DNA of 64,000 bases from Mediterraneibacter hominis (lineage in GTDB: Bacteria > Bacillota > Clostridia > Lachnospirales > Lachnospiraceae). The stretch is taken from assembly GCF_014287475.1 (NCBI RefSeq), contig NZ_JACOPF010000001.1:62001-126000 (forward strand), written 5' to 3'. This document shows, piece after piece, positions 35,003-42,990 of this stretch (the first letter of the stretch is position 1; each line of letters begins with the position of its first letter). The notes beneath the pieces were generated by a model. It saw only the letters and a program-made list of their open reading frames with translations. It was not told the DNA's origin and searched no databases. The position numbers and the translations under genes are program-made.

Positions 35003-35524
35003 GTGAATGGTTTTTGCTTATTGTTTCCTTTTTTTGCAGTAAGATTCGGACTATTATCAATTATAAACAAGAGAGCCATACAGCGTGCGGGATATTTCGC
35101 ACCAATACAAGAACGGGAAAAAATAGCATACTATATTTATCAGGCGGCAAATATAGGTTTATTTTTATATCTGCTTGTAACGACAGTAAAAATGGACTTT
35201 TCATTATACTTTTATTTGGGACTTGCTTGTTATTTTTTAGGTATTATTTTATGTGCTGTTTCCATAGTATGTTTTGCTTCTCCTAATGTTGAGGGGTTAA
35301 ATATCAATGGGATTTATCAGTTCTCACGAAATCCAATGTATGTGAGTTATTTTATTTGTTTTATCGGTATGTCTTTACTAATACAGTCTTTGATATTGTT
35401 TGGAATAGTAATAATATTTCAAATTTCAGCTCATTGGATTATTCTTTCAGAAGAAAGATGGTGTATAGAAAAATTCGGTAAGAATTACAAAGAGTATATG
35501 AAAAAAGTGCGTCGATATATTTAG
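35003..35524 (+). CDS. Isoprenylcysteine methyltransferase-like membrane protein
   Basis: The 173-residue membrane protein has about four hydrophobic segments and a C-terminal ICMT/PEMT-type region (GIYQFSRNPMYVSYF, then SEERWCIEKFGKNYKEYMKKVRRYI read across the last 25 residues). These bacterial relatives are predicted SAM-dependent methyltransferases of unknown substrate. The start is GTG with GAGGAGATG upstream. Bases 35071-35090 are nearly identical to one end of the MITE consensus, which may be chance. Confidence 0.82.
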   Translation: MNGFCLLFPFFAVRFGLLSIINKRAIQRAGYFAPIQEREKIAYYIYQAANIGLFLYLLVTTVKMDFSLYFYLGLACYFLGIILCAVSIVCFASPNVEGLNINGIYQFSRNPMYVSYFICFIGMSLLIQSLILFGIVIIFQISAHWIILSEERWCIEKFGKNYKEYMKKVRRYI

Positions 35525-35674
35525 ACAAACCACAGTTTGGCTGGTAAACAATGAACAGGGGGCTTTTTAGTTACAGAAGGACCCCTAAGCTATTTTGATT
35601 AAAGGTGATTTTGCAGTGTAACTATGTTAGAATAAATAGGTAATATGCTTTATGATATAAAGGAGTGAATGTGA

Positions 35675-35857
35675 ATGAAGAAAGTAAAAATATGTTTTGT
35701 GTTACTGCTTGTATTCTGTCTTTTAAGCGGCTGTGTTTATTCACATAATTATGATAAAGAAGGAAATGAGATGAATAAATCCGAAATACAAGAGGCTGTA
35801 GAATCTATGAAAGAGGATATAAAAGAAGAAATAGAAAGCATGGCAGATGATGAATGA
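35675..35857 (+). CDS. Small acidic lipoprotein
   Basis: The 60-residue protein has an N-terminal signal peptide with a lipobox LLSGC, cleaved before Cys20. The mature ~40-residue part is charged and mainly acidic (EIQEAVESMKEDIKEEIES), probably a short amphipathic helix. It is exported and lipid-anchored, of unknown function. A GGAGTGAATG ribosome site is present. It precedes the YccF gene by 27 nt and may be co-expressed. Confidence 0.8.
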   Translation: MKKVKICFVLLLVFCLLSGCVYSHNYDKEGNEMNKSEIQEAVESMKEDIKEEIESMADDE

Positions 35858-35884
35858 ATACATACATAGAAAAGGGGAATCGCT

Positions 35885-36244
35885 ATGGGATGTTTGGGAA
35901 ATATATTGTGGTTTGTGTTTGGAGGCGCTATCAGTGGTTTGAGCTGGTGTTTTGCAGGGTGCCTCTGGTGCATTACGATAGTGGGAATACCAGTTGGAAT
36001 GCAGTGCTTTAAAATTGCTTCGCTTAGCTTTTTCCCTTTTGGAAAAGAGGTTGTATATGGAGGCGGAGTGGGTTCACTGCTGCTGAATATTATCTGGCTG
36101 CTTGTATCAGGAATTTTTCTGGCAGCAGAACATGCAATTTTTGGCGTAGTACTTTGTATAACAATTGTTGGAATTCCATTTGGTTTACAGCAGTTTAAGC
36201 TGGCGAAGCTTGCCCTAATGCCATTCGGGGCAGAAGTACATTAA
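35885..36244 (+). CDS. YccF domain membrane protein
   Basis: The 119-residue protein has two YccF domains in tandem, each with a hydrophobic hairpin and a C-I-T-I-V-G-I-P segment (CITIVGIPVGMQCFK and CITIVGIPFGLQQFK). It is a small inner-membrane protein of unknown function found across bacteria. The start ATG is preceded by AAGGGGAATCGCT. It is followed by a perfect palindrome at 36267. Confidence 0.88.
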   Translation: MGCLGNILWFVFGGAISGLSWCFAGCLWCITIVGIPVGMQCFKIASLSFFPFGKEVVYGGGVGSLLLNIIWLLVSGIFLAAEHAIFGVVLCITIVGIPFGLQQFKLAKLALMPFGAEVH

Positions 36245-36266
36245 TGGGAACATAAAAAAGCGAAGA

Positions 36267-36290
36267 TAGCGTCGGTGTACACCGACGCTA
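36267..36290. repeat. Perfect 24-bp GTGTACAC-centred palindrome
   Basis: Arms TAGCGTCGGTGT and ACACCGACGCTA form an uninterrupted palindrome between the YccF and HAD genes. It has no U-run. A related imperfect copy is at 10951-10972. Confidence 0.75.
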
Positions 36291-36324
36291 AAGAGAGGTA
36301 AGAACCAATGGAAAGGAGCCGCCG

Positions 36325-37104
36325 ATGAAAAAACAGATAAAGGCAGTATTTTTTGATATAGATGGAACACTGATTTCCCATAAAGAAGGAGAGGTGCCGC
36401 AGAGTACAAAAAATGCGTTGGAACAGCTCAGGAAGCAGAAAATAAAAGTGATTGCCGCAACAGGCAGGCATATGCTGGAATTAAAACAACTGCCACTAAA
36501 CGATTTAAAGTTTGATGGATATGTTATTTTAAACGGGCAGCTTTGTCTGGATGCAGAAGAAAATGTTATTTATGATGAACCAATCTGCCGAGAAGGTGCA
36601 GATACTATGCTGACGGTGTTTGAACGTATGGAAATACCTGTGGCAGTTGTAGAAAAGGATAGAATTTATGTCAACTTTGTCAATGATCTTCTTAGGAAAA
36701 GACAAAAAGAGATTTCTAGTCCGGTTCCCAATGTGGACACCTATAAGGGAGGGAATATCTATCAGTTTGGCATATATGTGAATGAAGAAGAGATGAGAGA
36801 AATAGAAAAAGAGTTGAAATTCTGCCGGGCGACACAGTGGAATGACGCGGCGTATGACATTATTGCGGAAGGTGCAGGAAAGCAAAAAGGGATAGAAGAA
36901 GTATTGAAGAAATATGGCATTTCCAACGAAGAAATTATGGCATTTGGAGACGGGGAAAATGATATTGATATGCTAAAGTTCGCAGGAGTTGGAGTGGCAA
37001 TGGGAAATGCAAACGGCAGAGTAAAACAGTATGCGGATTATGTAACGGACTGTGTAGAGCAGGATGGCATCAAGAAGGCGCTTCAATATTATGAGGTGAT
37101 ATAG
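36325..37104 (+). CDS. Cof-type HAD-superfamily phosphatase
   Basis: The 259-residue protein is a Cof/YidA-like HAD hydrolase, a cytoplasmic phosphatase of sugar phosphates or similar. The catalytic motif I is FFDIDGTLISH (residues 9-19), and motif IV is GDGENDIDMLKFAG. The family cap domain lies between them. GGAGCCGCCG precedes the ATG. The physiological substrate is unknown. It is followed by a YoaK-like gene. Confidence 0.93.
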   Translation: MKKQIKAVFFDIDGTLISHKEGEVPQSTKNALEQLRKQKIKVIAATGRHMLELKQLPLNDLKFDGYVILNGQLCLDAEENVIYDEPICREGADTMLTVFERMEIPVAVVEKDRIYVNFVNDLLRKRQKEISSPVPNVDTYKGGNIYQFGIYVNEEEMREIEKELKFCRATQWNDAAYDIIAEGAGKQKGIEEVLKKYGISNEEIMAFGDGENDIDMLKFAGVGVAMGNANGRVKQYADYVTDCVEQDGIKKALQYYEVI

Positions 37105-37163
37105 AGGCTTGTTCTGTAGATCAAACAGTACTATACGAATCCGATATTGAAGGAGGACAGAGT

Positions 37164-37829
37164 ATGGAACAGAGGATTCCATCCCATGAGACGTTTAGAA
37201 TAGCGGCTCTGCTTGCGCTTGTAGGGGGATTTTTGGACGCCTATACATATCTTTTACGGGGAGGTGTATTTGCGAATGCCCAGACGGGAAATATAGTGCT
37301 GCTTGCAGTGAATATGGCACAAAAGCAGTGGACAAAGGCAGGATATTACCTGATTCCGATTGTAGCTTTTGCGGCAGGGGTATTTATGACAAATCTTTTG
37401 AGAGAGCAACTGAAAAAGAATGGCTTCTTAAAGTTTGAACACTGCATTTTGCTTTTCGAAGCAGGTCTTTTATTTTTCATTGGCTTTTTGCCGAAAGAAT
37501 GTCCAGACGGAATTATCAATGTGACAATCTCTTTTATATGTTCATTGCAGGTGAATACGTTCAGAAAAGTAAGAGAAGTACCCTATGCTTCTACAATGTG
37601 CACAGGAAACTTACGTTCCGGCACAGAAAAGCTGTTTTTATTTATTGTAGAAAGAAATACAGAGGCAGGAAGGAGCTTTCTGCACTATTTTGGGATTATT
37701 CTGTTATTTATCATAGGTGCGGCAGCAGGAACCGGATTTGTCAGATGGCTTGGAATACAGAGTATATGGATGTGCTGCGCTGCGCTTCTTTTGGCTTCGC
37801 TGCTTATGCTGTTTGAAGACAGGCGGTAG
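37164..37829 (+). CDS. YoaK/DUF1275 family membrane protein
   Basis: The 221-residue membrane protein matches the DUF1275 (YoaK) family by GGFLDAYTYLLRGGVFANAQTGN at its N-terminus (residues 16-38) and six or so hydrophobic segments. The family is uncharacterised and sometimes called permease-like. AAGGAGGACAG precedes the ATG. A terminator follows within 20 bp. Confidence 0.9.
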   Translation: MEQRIPSHETFRIAALLALVGGFLDAYTYLLRGGVFANAQTGNIVLLAVNMAQKQWTKAGYYLIPIVAFAAGVFMTNLLREQLKKNGFLKFEHCILLFEAGLLFFIGFLPKECPDGIINVTISFICSLQVNTFRKVREVPYASTMCTGNLRSGTEKLFLFIVERNTEAGRSFLHYFGIILLFIIGAAAGTGFVRWLGIQSIWMCCAALLLASLLMLFEDRR

Positions 37830-37846
37830 AGTAGAAATGGGACTTT

Positions 37847-37888
37847 AAAAGACGGACTCCATTGATAAGAGAATGGAATCCGTCTTTT
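37847..37888. terminator. Bidirectional terminator
   Basis: AAAAGACGGACTCCATT (37847-37863) pairs with AATGGAATCCGTCTTTT (37872-37888), one mismatch. It separates the converging YoaK and spore-coat-like genes. Confidence 0.85.
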
Positions 37889-37911
37889 GTCCTTATACTG
37901 TGTAGATATAT

Positions 37912-38169
37912 TTACTGCATTTTAGGCTGTGTCAGGATAGATTTTACATGTTCTATTTCCTGCTGTGTAGCTTTTTCAGCAGGAACATAGTAGCTTTTCT
38001 CCCGGGCATATTGATAAAGCTTCTCCTGCGACATTTCGCACTGGTTTCGAATCTGCTTTAAGCATTGCTTTAATTCTTTATTTTCTGTTTGAGGAATCAT
38101 GTCTCCAAACATTTTCAGTTCTCCATTTACTCCGACCAGTGCATCGGATACCATTGTTTTATCATCCAT
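37912..38169 (-). CDS. Spore-coat-like small protein (CotF-like)
   Basis: The 85-residue helical protein resembles the small spore coat proteins related to CotF (KTMVSDALVGVNGELK, CLKQIRNQCEMSQEKLYQYA). It is probably expressed during sporulation, if the organism sporulates. A GAGGTGAAC ribosome site precedes the ATG. It lies 16 nt downstream of a second small helical protein, so the two form a pair. Confidence 0.72.
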   Translation of the reverse strand: MDDKTMVSDALVGVNGELKMFGDMIPQTENKELKQCLKQIRNQCEMSQEKLYQYAREKSYYVPAEKATQQEIEHVKSILTQPKMQ

Positions 38170-38185
38170 TTTACGTTCACCTCAC

Positions 38186-38368
38186 TTATAAAAATTTCAT
38201 CAGCTCTTGTTTGTTTTTCATAGCGGAATCAGCGGCATCCTGAAATAGTTTTTTTGCCTCTGGATCCTGCGCATCTTTCGCATATTCTGTCATTTTGCAA
38301 TGGGTTGTAGAGTATCCGCCTATGAGATGACGGAGATTCTGCAAATCAAGGATAGAAATATCAGACAT
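38186..38368 (-). CDS. Small helical protein paired with coat-like gene
   Basis: The 60-residue helical protein (DLQNLRHLIGGYSTTHCKMTEYA, then DPEAKKLFQDAADSA) is similar in style to the short spore-coat-associated proteins of Clostridia. AAGGAGGGTGCTT precedes the ATG at 38368. It is upstream of the CotF-like gene on the same strand. The coat assignment is by context and general similarity. Confidence 0.68.
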   Translation of the reverse strand: MSDISILDLQNLRHLIGGYSTTHCKMTEYAKDAQDPEAKKLFQDAADSAMKNKQELMKFL

Positions 38369-38473
38369 AAGCACCCTCCTTTTAAATCTTTATTTTCGTA
38401 AACTAGTATGTCCAGATACTGTCATATTATAAGAGGAATAAAAAAGAATCTATTTGTCATATAAGGAAAATTT

Positions 38474-39175
38474 TCAGGAAGCGGCGCGGAAGATAAATTC
38501 CCCAAAGAGTTCCCGCATCTGAGGTGAAGTGCGGTACATACACTCCGGATGCCATTGTACACCGATTGCAAAAGGATGCTCTGAAAGTTCTACTGCTTCT
38601 ATAGTTTTATCGGGAGCATGAGCGCATGCGGTAAGTCCTTGTCCTACTGTTTCTATGATTTGATGATGAAAACTGTTTACATAGAGGCTGGAACCGATAC
38701 AATGCTTTAAACGGCTTCCCGATCTGGTAGTAATGCGATGGCTGACGTCGCTTCTTAAATCGGAATGCTGCATGTGATTGAAGACGGTACCAGACTTCAA
38801 TGCTGTATCCTGGCAGATGGTTCCTCCGCAGGCAACATTGAACACTTGCATACCGCGGCAGATAGCAAAAAGGGGCTTCTTTGTTTTTAATATTTTTTTC
38901 ATTAAGCGGATTTGAAATAAATCCAGAGTAATATCTGTCTGTCCAATGCCATTTCTTGGCTCTTGTCCGAAAAGAAGCGGTGTAATATCTCCGCCTCCGC
39001 AAAAGAGAAATCCATCGCAGAGCTGAATGTATTCTGCAAGAAGGCGATCGGAACGGACAAGGGGAAGAAGAAGCGGCAGACCTTTTGAATACCGGATAGA
39101 CTGAATATAAGAGTTGGTTACAAACTGTCGGTTATTTTGAAATCCACAGATAACAATGCCGATTTTAGGTTCCAT
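38474..39175 (-). CDS. Class I glutamine amidotransferase-like hydrolase (peptidase C26, PuuD-like)
   Basis: The 233-residue protein matches the gamma-glutamyl-gamma-aminobutyrate hydrolase family (peptidase C26). Catalytic Cys is in AICRGMQVFNVACGG and the His/Glu pair in GVQWHPECMY. GGGDITPLLFGQEP is also characteristic. It cleaves gamma-glutamyl bonds in the cytoplasm; the substrate is not certain. It diverges from a dipeptidase gene across the TATACC repeat. Confidence 0.92.
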   Translation of the reverse strand: MEPKIGIVICGFQNNRQFVTNSYIQSIRYSKGLPLLLPLVRSDRLLAEYIQLCDGFLFCGGGDITPLLFGQEPRNGIGQTDITLDLFQIRLMKKILKTKKPLFAICRGMQVFNVACGGTICQDTALKSGTVFNHMQHSDLRSDVSHRITTRSGSRLKHCIGSSLYVNSFHHQIIETVGQGLTACAHAPDKTIEAVELSEHPFAIGVQWHPECMYRTSPQMRELFGEFIFRAAS

Positions 39176-39248
39176 AAATCCTCCTTAAAACATATTTTTA
39201 AAATTCAAAACATAGTTGTATGATAGAGTATGTAAGAAAAAGGAAATT

Positions 39249-39360
39249 TATACCTTAAAGGGTATACCTTGTCAGGCGAAGCCTGCCGTCCCGAAGGGAA
39301 TAAAATACGGTATGCCCTTTAGGGTATACCTTATCGGGCGAAGCCCGCCGTTCTGAAAGG
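39249..39360. repeat. TATACC repeat, locus B
   Basis: Units start at 39249 (a 14-bp stub), 39263 and 39325; the full unit 39263-39324 is 62 bp, the same as at 1544-1605. Hairpins are CAGGC-GAA-GCCTG in one unit and CGGGC-GAA-GCCCG in another, so paired bases change together. GGTATGCCC and GGGTATACC form a second hairpin. The 3' end of the repeat runs up to the ribosome site of the dipeptidase gene. Confidence 0.82.
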
Positions 39361-39365
39361 AGTAT

Positions 39366-40343
39366 ATGAAAATGAAATTGATCGATATGCATTGTGATAC
39401 TATCAGTGAATTGTATAAAAAAGGCAGATGTGAATCCTTTATGTGCAACCATTTGTGTGTGGATATAGAAAAGTTACAGAAGGCAGAAAGCCAGGCGCAG
39501 TTTTTAGCGTGTTTTGTAAATGTTGGAAAACCAGACGGCAAGAAGGGCAGATGGGAGAAAGGATTCAAAGAGGTACTGTCTATGATAGAACGGATACATG
39601 AAGAAGAGAGAGAAAATTTACGTTGTATCCGTTATGAAAAGGAACTGGAGAAAAACAGAAAGAATGAATGTATTTCTGGAATTATCACTGTGGAAGAGGG
39701 AGGGATTTTAAACGGAAAAATAGAAAGGGTGGATTGCCTGTATGAAAAAGGTGTGCGCCTTATCACACTGACCTGGAATTATGAAAACTGTATAGGGTAT
39801 CCGAACAGTAAGAAGAAAAACGCGATGGAAAGAGGACTAAAACCATTTGGAAAAAGCGTGGTAGAGAGACTGAATCAGAAGGGAATCATAGTGGATGTGT
39901 CTCATTTATCTGACGGTGGTTTTTGGGACTGCATTAAATACAGCCGCGCTCCTATAGTGGCATCTCATTCCAATGCACGAGCACTGTGTCCGCATCCAAG
40001 AAATCTGTCAGATGAAATGTTAAAGAGGCTGGGAGATAGTGGTGGTGTGGCAGGAGTGAATTTTTATTCTCCTTTTTTGACAGAAAGAGGAAATGCCAGT
40101 GTTGAACATATTGCACAGCATGTTCTGTATATGCTGCAACATGCAGGGGAGGAAGCAGTCGCTTTTGGAACGGACTTTGACGGATTTGAAAGAACAGAAC
40201 TGCCGGAAGGGATCGCGGGAATCCAGGATATGGGATATGTATGGGAGGTTATGAAAAACAAGGGGGTTTCAGAAAGGCAGTTGGATAAAATATGGTATAA
40301 AAATGTGAGGAGAATCTTGCATGATGTATGGAAATCAAAGTGA
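39366..40343 (+). CDS. Membrane dipeptidase family hydrolase (peptidase M19)
   Basis: The 325-residue protein is a zinc amidohydrolase-fold dipeptidase of the M19 family. IDMHCDTIS near the N-terminus, the EGGILNG segment and VSHLSDGGFWD carry the metal ligands, and SHSNARALCPHPRNL follows. It hydrolyses dipeptides. There is no clear signal peptide, so it is probably cytoplasmic. GAAAGGAG precedes the ATG and lies at the edge of the TATACC repeat. Confidence 0.94.
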   Translation: MKMKLIDMHCDTISELYKKGRCESFMCNHLCVDIEKLQKAESQAQFLACFVNVGKPDGKKGRWEKGFKEVLSMIERIHEEERENLRCIRYEKELEKNRKNECISGIITVEEGGILNGKIERVDCLYEKGVRLITLTWNYENCIGYPNSKKKNAMERGLKPFGKSVVERLNQKGIIVDVSHLSDGGFWDCIKYSRAPIVASHSNARALCPHPRNLSDEMLKRLGDSGGVAGVNFYSPFLTERGNASVEHIAQHVLYMLQHAGEEAVAFGTDFDGFERTELPEGIAGIQDMGYVWEVMKNKGVSERQLDKIWYKNVRRILHDVWKSK

Positions 40344-40409
40344 CATTATGATAAAATAGAAAAGATAAAGTGTTTTAAGGCACAATGAGATAAGAGGAGG
40401 ACTTAAATA

Positions 40410-41672
40410 GTGGAAAACAAAAGAATCATCCAGGTGGAAGAAAAGGTACCATTTAAAATGCTCGTACCTTTAAGTATTCAGCATATGTTTGCAATGTTCG
40501 GGGCATCTGTTCTCGTTCCATTCGTATTTGGAATCAATCCGGCAGTGGTATTGTTTATGAATGGAATCGGAACACTGCTCTTTATTTTTATCACGAAGGG
40601 AAAAGCACCCGCATATTTAGGCTCCAGCTTTGCATTCTTGGCGCCTGCAGGTATTGTAATCGAAAAATGGGGATATGACTATGCACTGGGAGGCTTTGTT
40701 GCCGTCGGATTCTGTGGATGTATTCTGGCTCTGATTATTTATAAATTCGGTTCCAAGTGGATTGATGTTGTGCTGCCGCCAGCCGCGATGGGGCCGGTAG
40801 TCGCTTTAATAGGACTGGAATTGGCAGGGACGGCTGCTTCCAATGCAGGGCTGACAGATAGCAGTATAGATATGAAAAATGTGGTGGTTTTTCTTGCGAC
40901 GCTTTTGACAGCTGTGCTTGGTTCTGTTCTGTTTAGAAAATTCTTTGCAGTTATCCCTATTTTGATCGCAATTATTGTAGGATATGCAGCGGCAATTTTC
41001 TGCGGAATCGTAGATTTTAGTGAAGTAGCTACGGCTTCTGTATTCGCTGTTCCTAATTTTTCTCTTCCGAAATTTAAGTGGGAAGCAATTGTAATTATTC
41101 TTCCGGTTCTGCTGGTTATCGCGTCTGAACACATAGGACACCAGATTGTGACCAGCAAGATTGTAGGCAGAGACCTTCTGAAAAATCCAGGACTTCATCG
41201 TTCTTTGTTTGCGGATAATTTTTCGACGATGATCTCTGGTTTTATCGGATCAGTTCCAACGACGACTTATGGAGAGAATATCGGAGTGATGGCAATGACG
41301 AGAGTGTACAGCGTCTATGTGATAGCCGGAGCAGCGGTGTTGTCGATTATCTGTTCTTTTATTGGAAAGATGACGACGCTGATTAATACCATCCCGGGAC
41401 CTGTTATCGGAGGGATTTCTTTTCTGCTGTATGGAATGATTGGAACTTCTGGTATCCGGATTCTGGTAGAATCAAAGGTAGACTACGGAAAATCTAGAAA
41501 TATGGCGATGACTTCTGTGATATTCGTAACTGGACTGTCAGGTATTAAAGTACAGTTTGGAAGTATTCAGCTTACTGGTATGGTGCTTGCCTGTGTAGTA
41601 GGTATGCTTATGGGACTTCTGTTCTTCCTCCTGGATAAGGCAAAGTTGACGAACGACAGAGAAGAGGTATAA
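40410..41672 (+). CDS. uraA: Uracil/xanthine permease (NCS2 family, UraA-like)
   Basis: The 420-residue membrane protein is a nucleobase:cation symporter of the NCS2 family, closest in look to uracil permeases. About fourteen hydrophobic segments are present, with AFLAPAGIV, PTTTYGENIGVMAMTRVYS and a GGISFLLYGMIG segment. The start is GTG with AGAGGAGGAC upstream. It may share a transcript with the dipeptidase gene 66 bp upstream. No uracil-sensing (PyrR) leader is seen. Confidence 0.93.
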   Translation: MENKRIIQVEEKVPFKMLVPLSIQHMFAMFGASVLVPFVFGINPAVVLFMNGIGTLLFIFITKGKAPAYLGSSFAFLAPAGIVIEKWGYDYALGGFVAVGFCGCILALIIYKFGSKWIDVVLPPAAMGPVVALIGLELAGTAASNAGLTDSSIDMKNVVVFLATLLTAVLGSVLFRKFFAVIPILIAIIVGYAAAIFCGIVDFSEVATASVFAVPNFSLPKFKWEAIVIILPVLLVIASEHIGHQIVTSKIVGRDLLKNPGLHRSLFADNFSTMISGFIGSVPTTTYGENIGVMAMTRVYSVYVIAGAAVLSIICSFIGKMTTLINTIPGPVIGGISFLLYGMIGTSGIRILVESKVDYGKSRNMAMTSVIFVTGLSGIKVQFGSIQLTGMVLACVVGMLMGLLFFLLDKAKLTNDREEV

Positions 41673-41679
41673 ACAGTAT

Positions 41680-41730
41680 AAGGATGTTTTAGAAGCTGTC
41701 AGATGGCTTTTGAAACATCCTTATTTTTTT
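41680..41730 (+). terminator. Terminator after uraA
   Basis: AAGGATGTTT (41680-41689) pairs with AAACATCCTT (41713-41722), with an inner AAGC/GCTT pairing, followed by a T-run to 41730. Confidence 0.88.
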
Positions 41731-41975
41731 GTATAATAGAAATTTCGATAAATTTCCTATTATACAAAAAGCCCTCCGGGCGGGGTGCTGCATGCCAGTG
41801 GCACGCGTTTAGCACCGACCGAAGCGGCAGCGGAGACTGCGCACGCCGCAATAAGGAAATTTTACCGCTTTGCGGTATTGCGGCGGCACGCAAAGTGGAC
41901 AAGCCCTTCAAGAGTGAGGGGCAGGGGAGTTGAAGTGGGCTTGCCCACTTTGTTCTGCGAGCAGACTTGTAAAAT
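41726..41975. repeat. Intergenic hairpin element following uraA
   Basis: It begins with a long hairpin, TTTTTGTATAATAG-AAATTT against AAATTTCCTATTATACAAAAA (41726-41770, one bulge), then GCCCTCCGGG. The rest is GC-rich and has an AAAGTGG-CAAGCCC/GGGCTTG-CCACTTT inverted repeat (about 41889-41952). Short ORFs through it look spurious. A related hairpin with the same following CCCTC(T/C)GGG is at 58012. This accounts for most of the 378-bp gap before the next gene. Confidence 0.7.
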
Positions 41976-42050
41976 CCTCATAATTTCTTAAGAATAGGTT
42001 ATAAAAAATATAAAAAAGGGGGAATATAATCAAACCAAAGGAGGCAAAAA

Positions 42051-42926
42051 ATGGACAAAAGAACATATTACAGAAAAAAGAGAAGGAAGCGAAGATTAAA
42101 GCGTACAGGCAGAATACTGCTTGTATGTATACTTCTGCTTGCTTTTGCCGGATGGGGAAAGCTCGTCGTCTATGACAAATGGCTGCAGGGAAATTCGATA
42201 GAGACTGCGTCCAATATAGGAGCAGGAAGCAAAATCAGTAATCGTGATACTCTGGAAGAATTAAAAGAAATGGCTAAGTCTGACGAGAGAATACAGGAAA
42301 TATTAAAGCATACTGAACAATATCCAGAAGAACTTCTTGATATGTTGGCAGGCAATGAAGAGACAGCCGATTTTGTACTGCACTATCCAGAGAAAAAAGA
42401 TACAGAGCCGGCGGAGGATGTCGGGGAGATTACAAAAGGAGAAATCCCTCTGCTTTTACAGTGGGATGAGCGTTGGGGATATACTGGATATGGAGACACT
42501 GTCCTGGCGGTCAGTGGCTGCGGCCCTACGGCGCTTGCTATGGTCGCCGCTGGGTTGACAGGAAATAGCAGCATTACACCCTGCGAGGTGGCACAGTATG
42601 CACAGAATAACGGGTATTATGCAGGAGAGAGTGGTACGAGCTGGCAGCTTATGACAGAAGGTGGATATGCATTCGGCGTTGCAGGAGAAGAGATTGGAGC
42701 CGATGAAGAAACGATTTTTACAGAGCTTGAGAACGGACATCCGATTATATGCAGTATGCGGCCAGGAGACTTTACGACAACAGGACATTTTATTGTGCTC
42801 ACAGGCATAGAAGACGGAAAAATCAAAGTGAATGATTCTAACAGTGAAAAGCGCAGCAGCAAACTGTGGGAGTATGATGAAATAAAATATCAGATTCAGA
42901 ATCTGTGGGCGTTTACTGCGGTTTGA
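42051..42926 (+). CDS. Membrane-anchored C39-like cysteine peptidase
   Basis: The 291-residue protein has a Lys/Arg-rich N-terminus and one membrane helix (about residues 22-42), placing the rest outside the cell. The catalytic domain is C39/papain-like: SGCGPTALAMVAAGL (Cys157), GHFIVLTG (His245) and VNDSNSEKR (Asn/Asp near 262). It is not fused to an ABC transporter, so it is not a bacteriocin exporter peptidase. It probably acts on cell-surface peptides or peptidoglycan-linked substrates. AAAGGAGGCAAAAA precedes the ATG. Confidence 0.88.
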   Translation: MDKRTYYRKKRRKRRLKRTGRILLVCILLLAFAGWGKLVVYDKWLQGNSIETASNIGAGSKISNRDTLEELKEMAKSDERIQEILKHTEQYPEELLDMLAGNEETADFVLHYPEKKDTEPAEDVGEITKGEIPLLLQWDERWGYTGYGDTVLAVSGCGPTALAMVAAGLTGNSSITPCEVAQYAQNNGYYAGESGTSWQLMTEGGYAFGVAGEEIGADEETIFTELENGHPIICSMRPGDFTTTGHFIVLTGIEDGKIKVNDSNSEKRSSKLWEYDEIKYQIQNLWAFTAV

Positions 42927-42956
42927 AAAGTTTCGTAACAGCTATGCTAAAAATGT

Positions 42957-42990
42957 TAAAAAAGCAGGCGGGGTATTTCCCCGCCTGTGT
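42957..42990 (-). terminator. Terminator of argG
   Basis: CAGGCGGGG (42965-42973) pairs with CCCCGCCTG (42979-42987) around a 5-nt loop. Read on the minus strand it is followed by GCTTTTTTT just past the argG stop. Confidence 0.88.

Noticed and set aside
41703..41991. Two overlapping ~70-residue ORFs in the uraA-C39 gap
   Set aside because: They run through a structured repeat, with no ribosome site and Arg/Ser/Ala-rich content typical of spurious reading of GC-rich DNA.
42051..42926. Bacteriocin-processing C39 peptidase
   Set aside because: It has one membrane anchor and no ABC transporter fusion; no double-glycine leader peptide gene is nearby.
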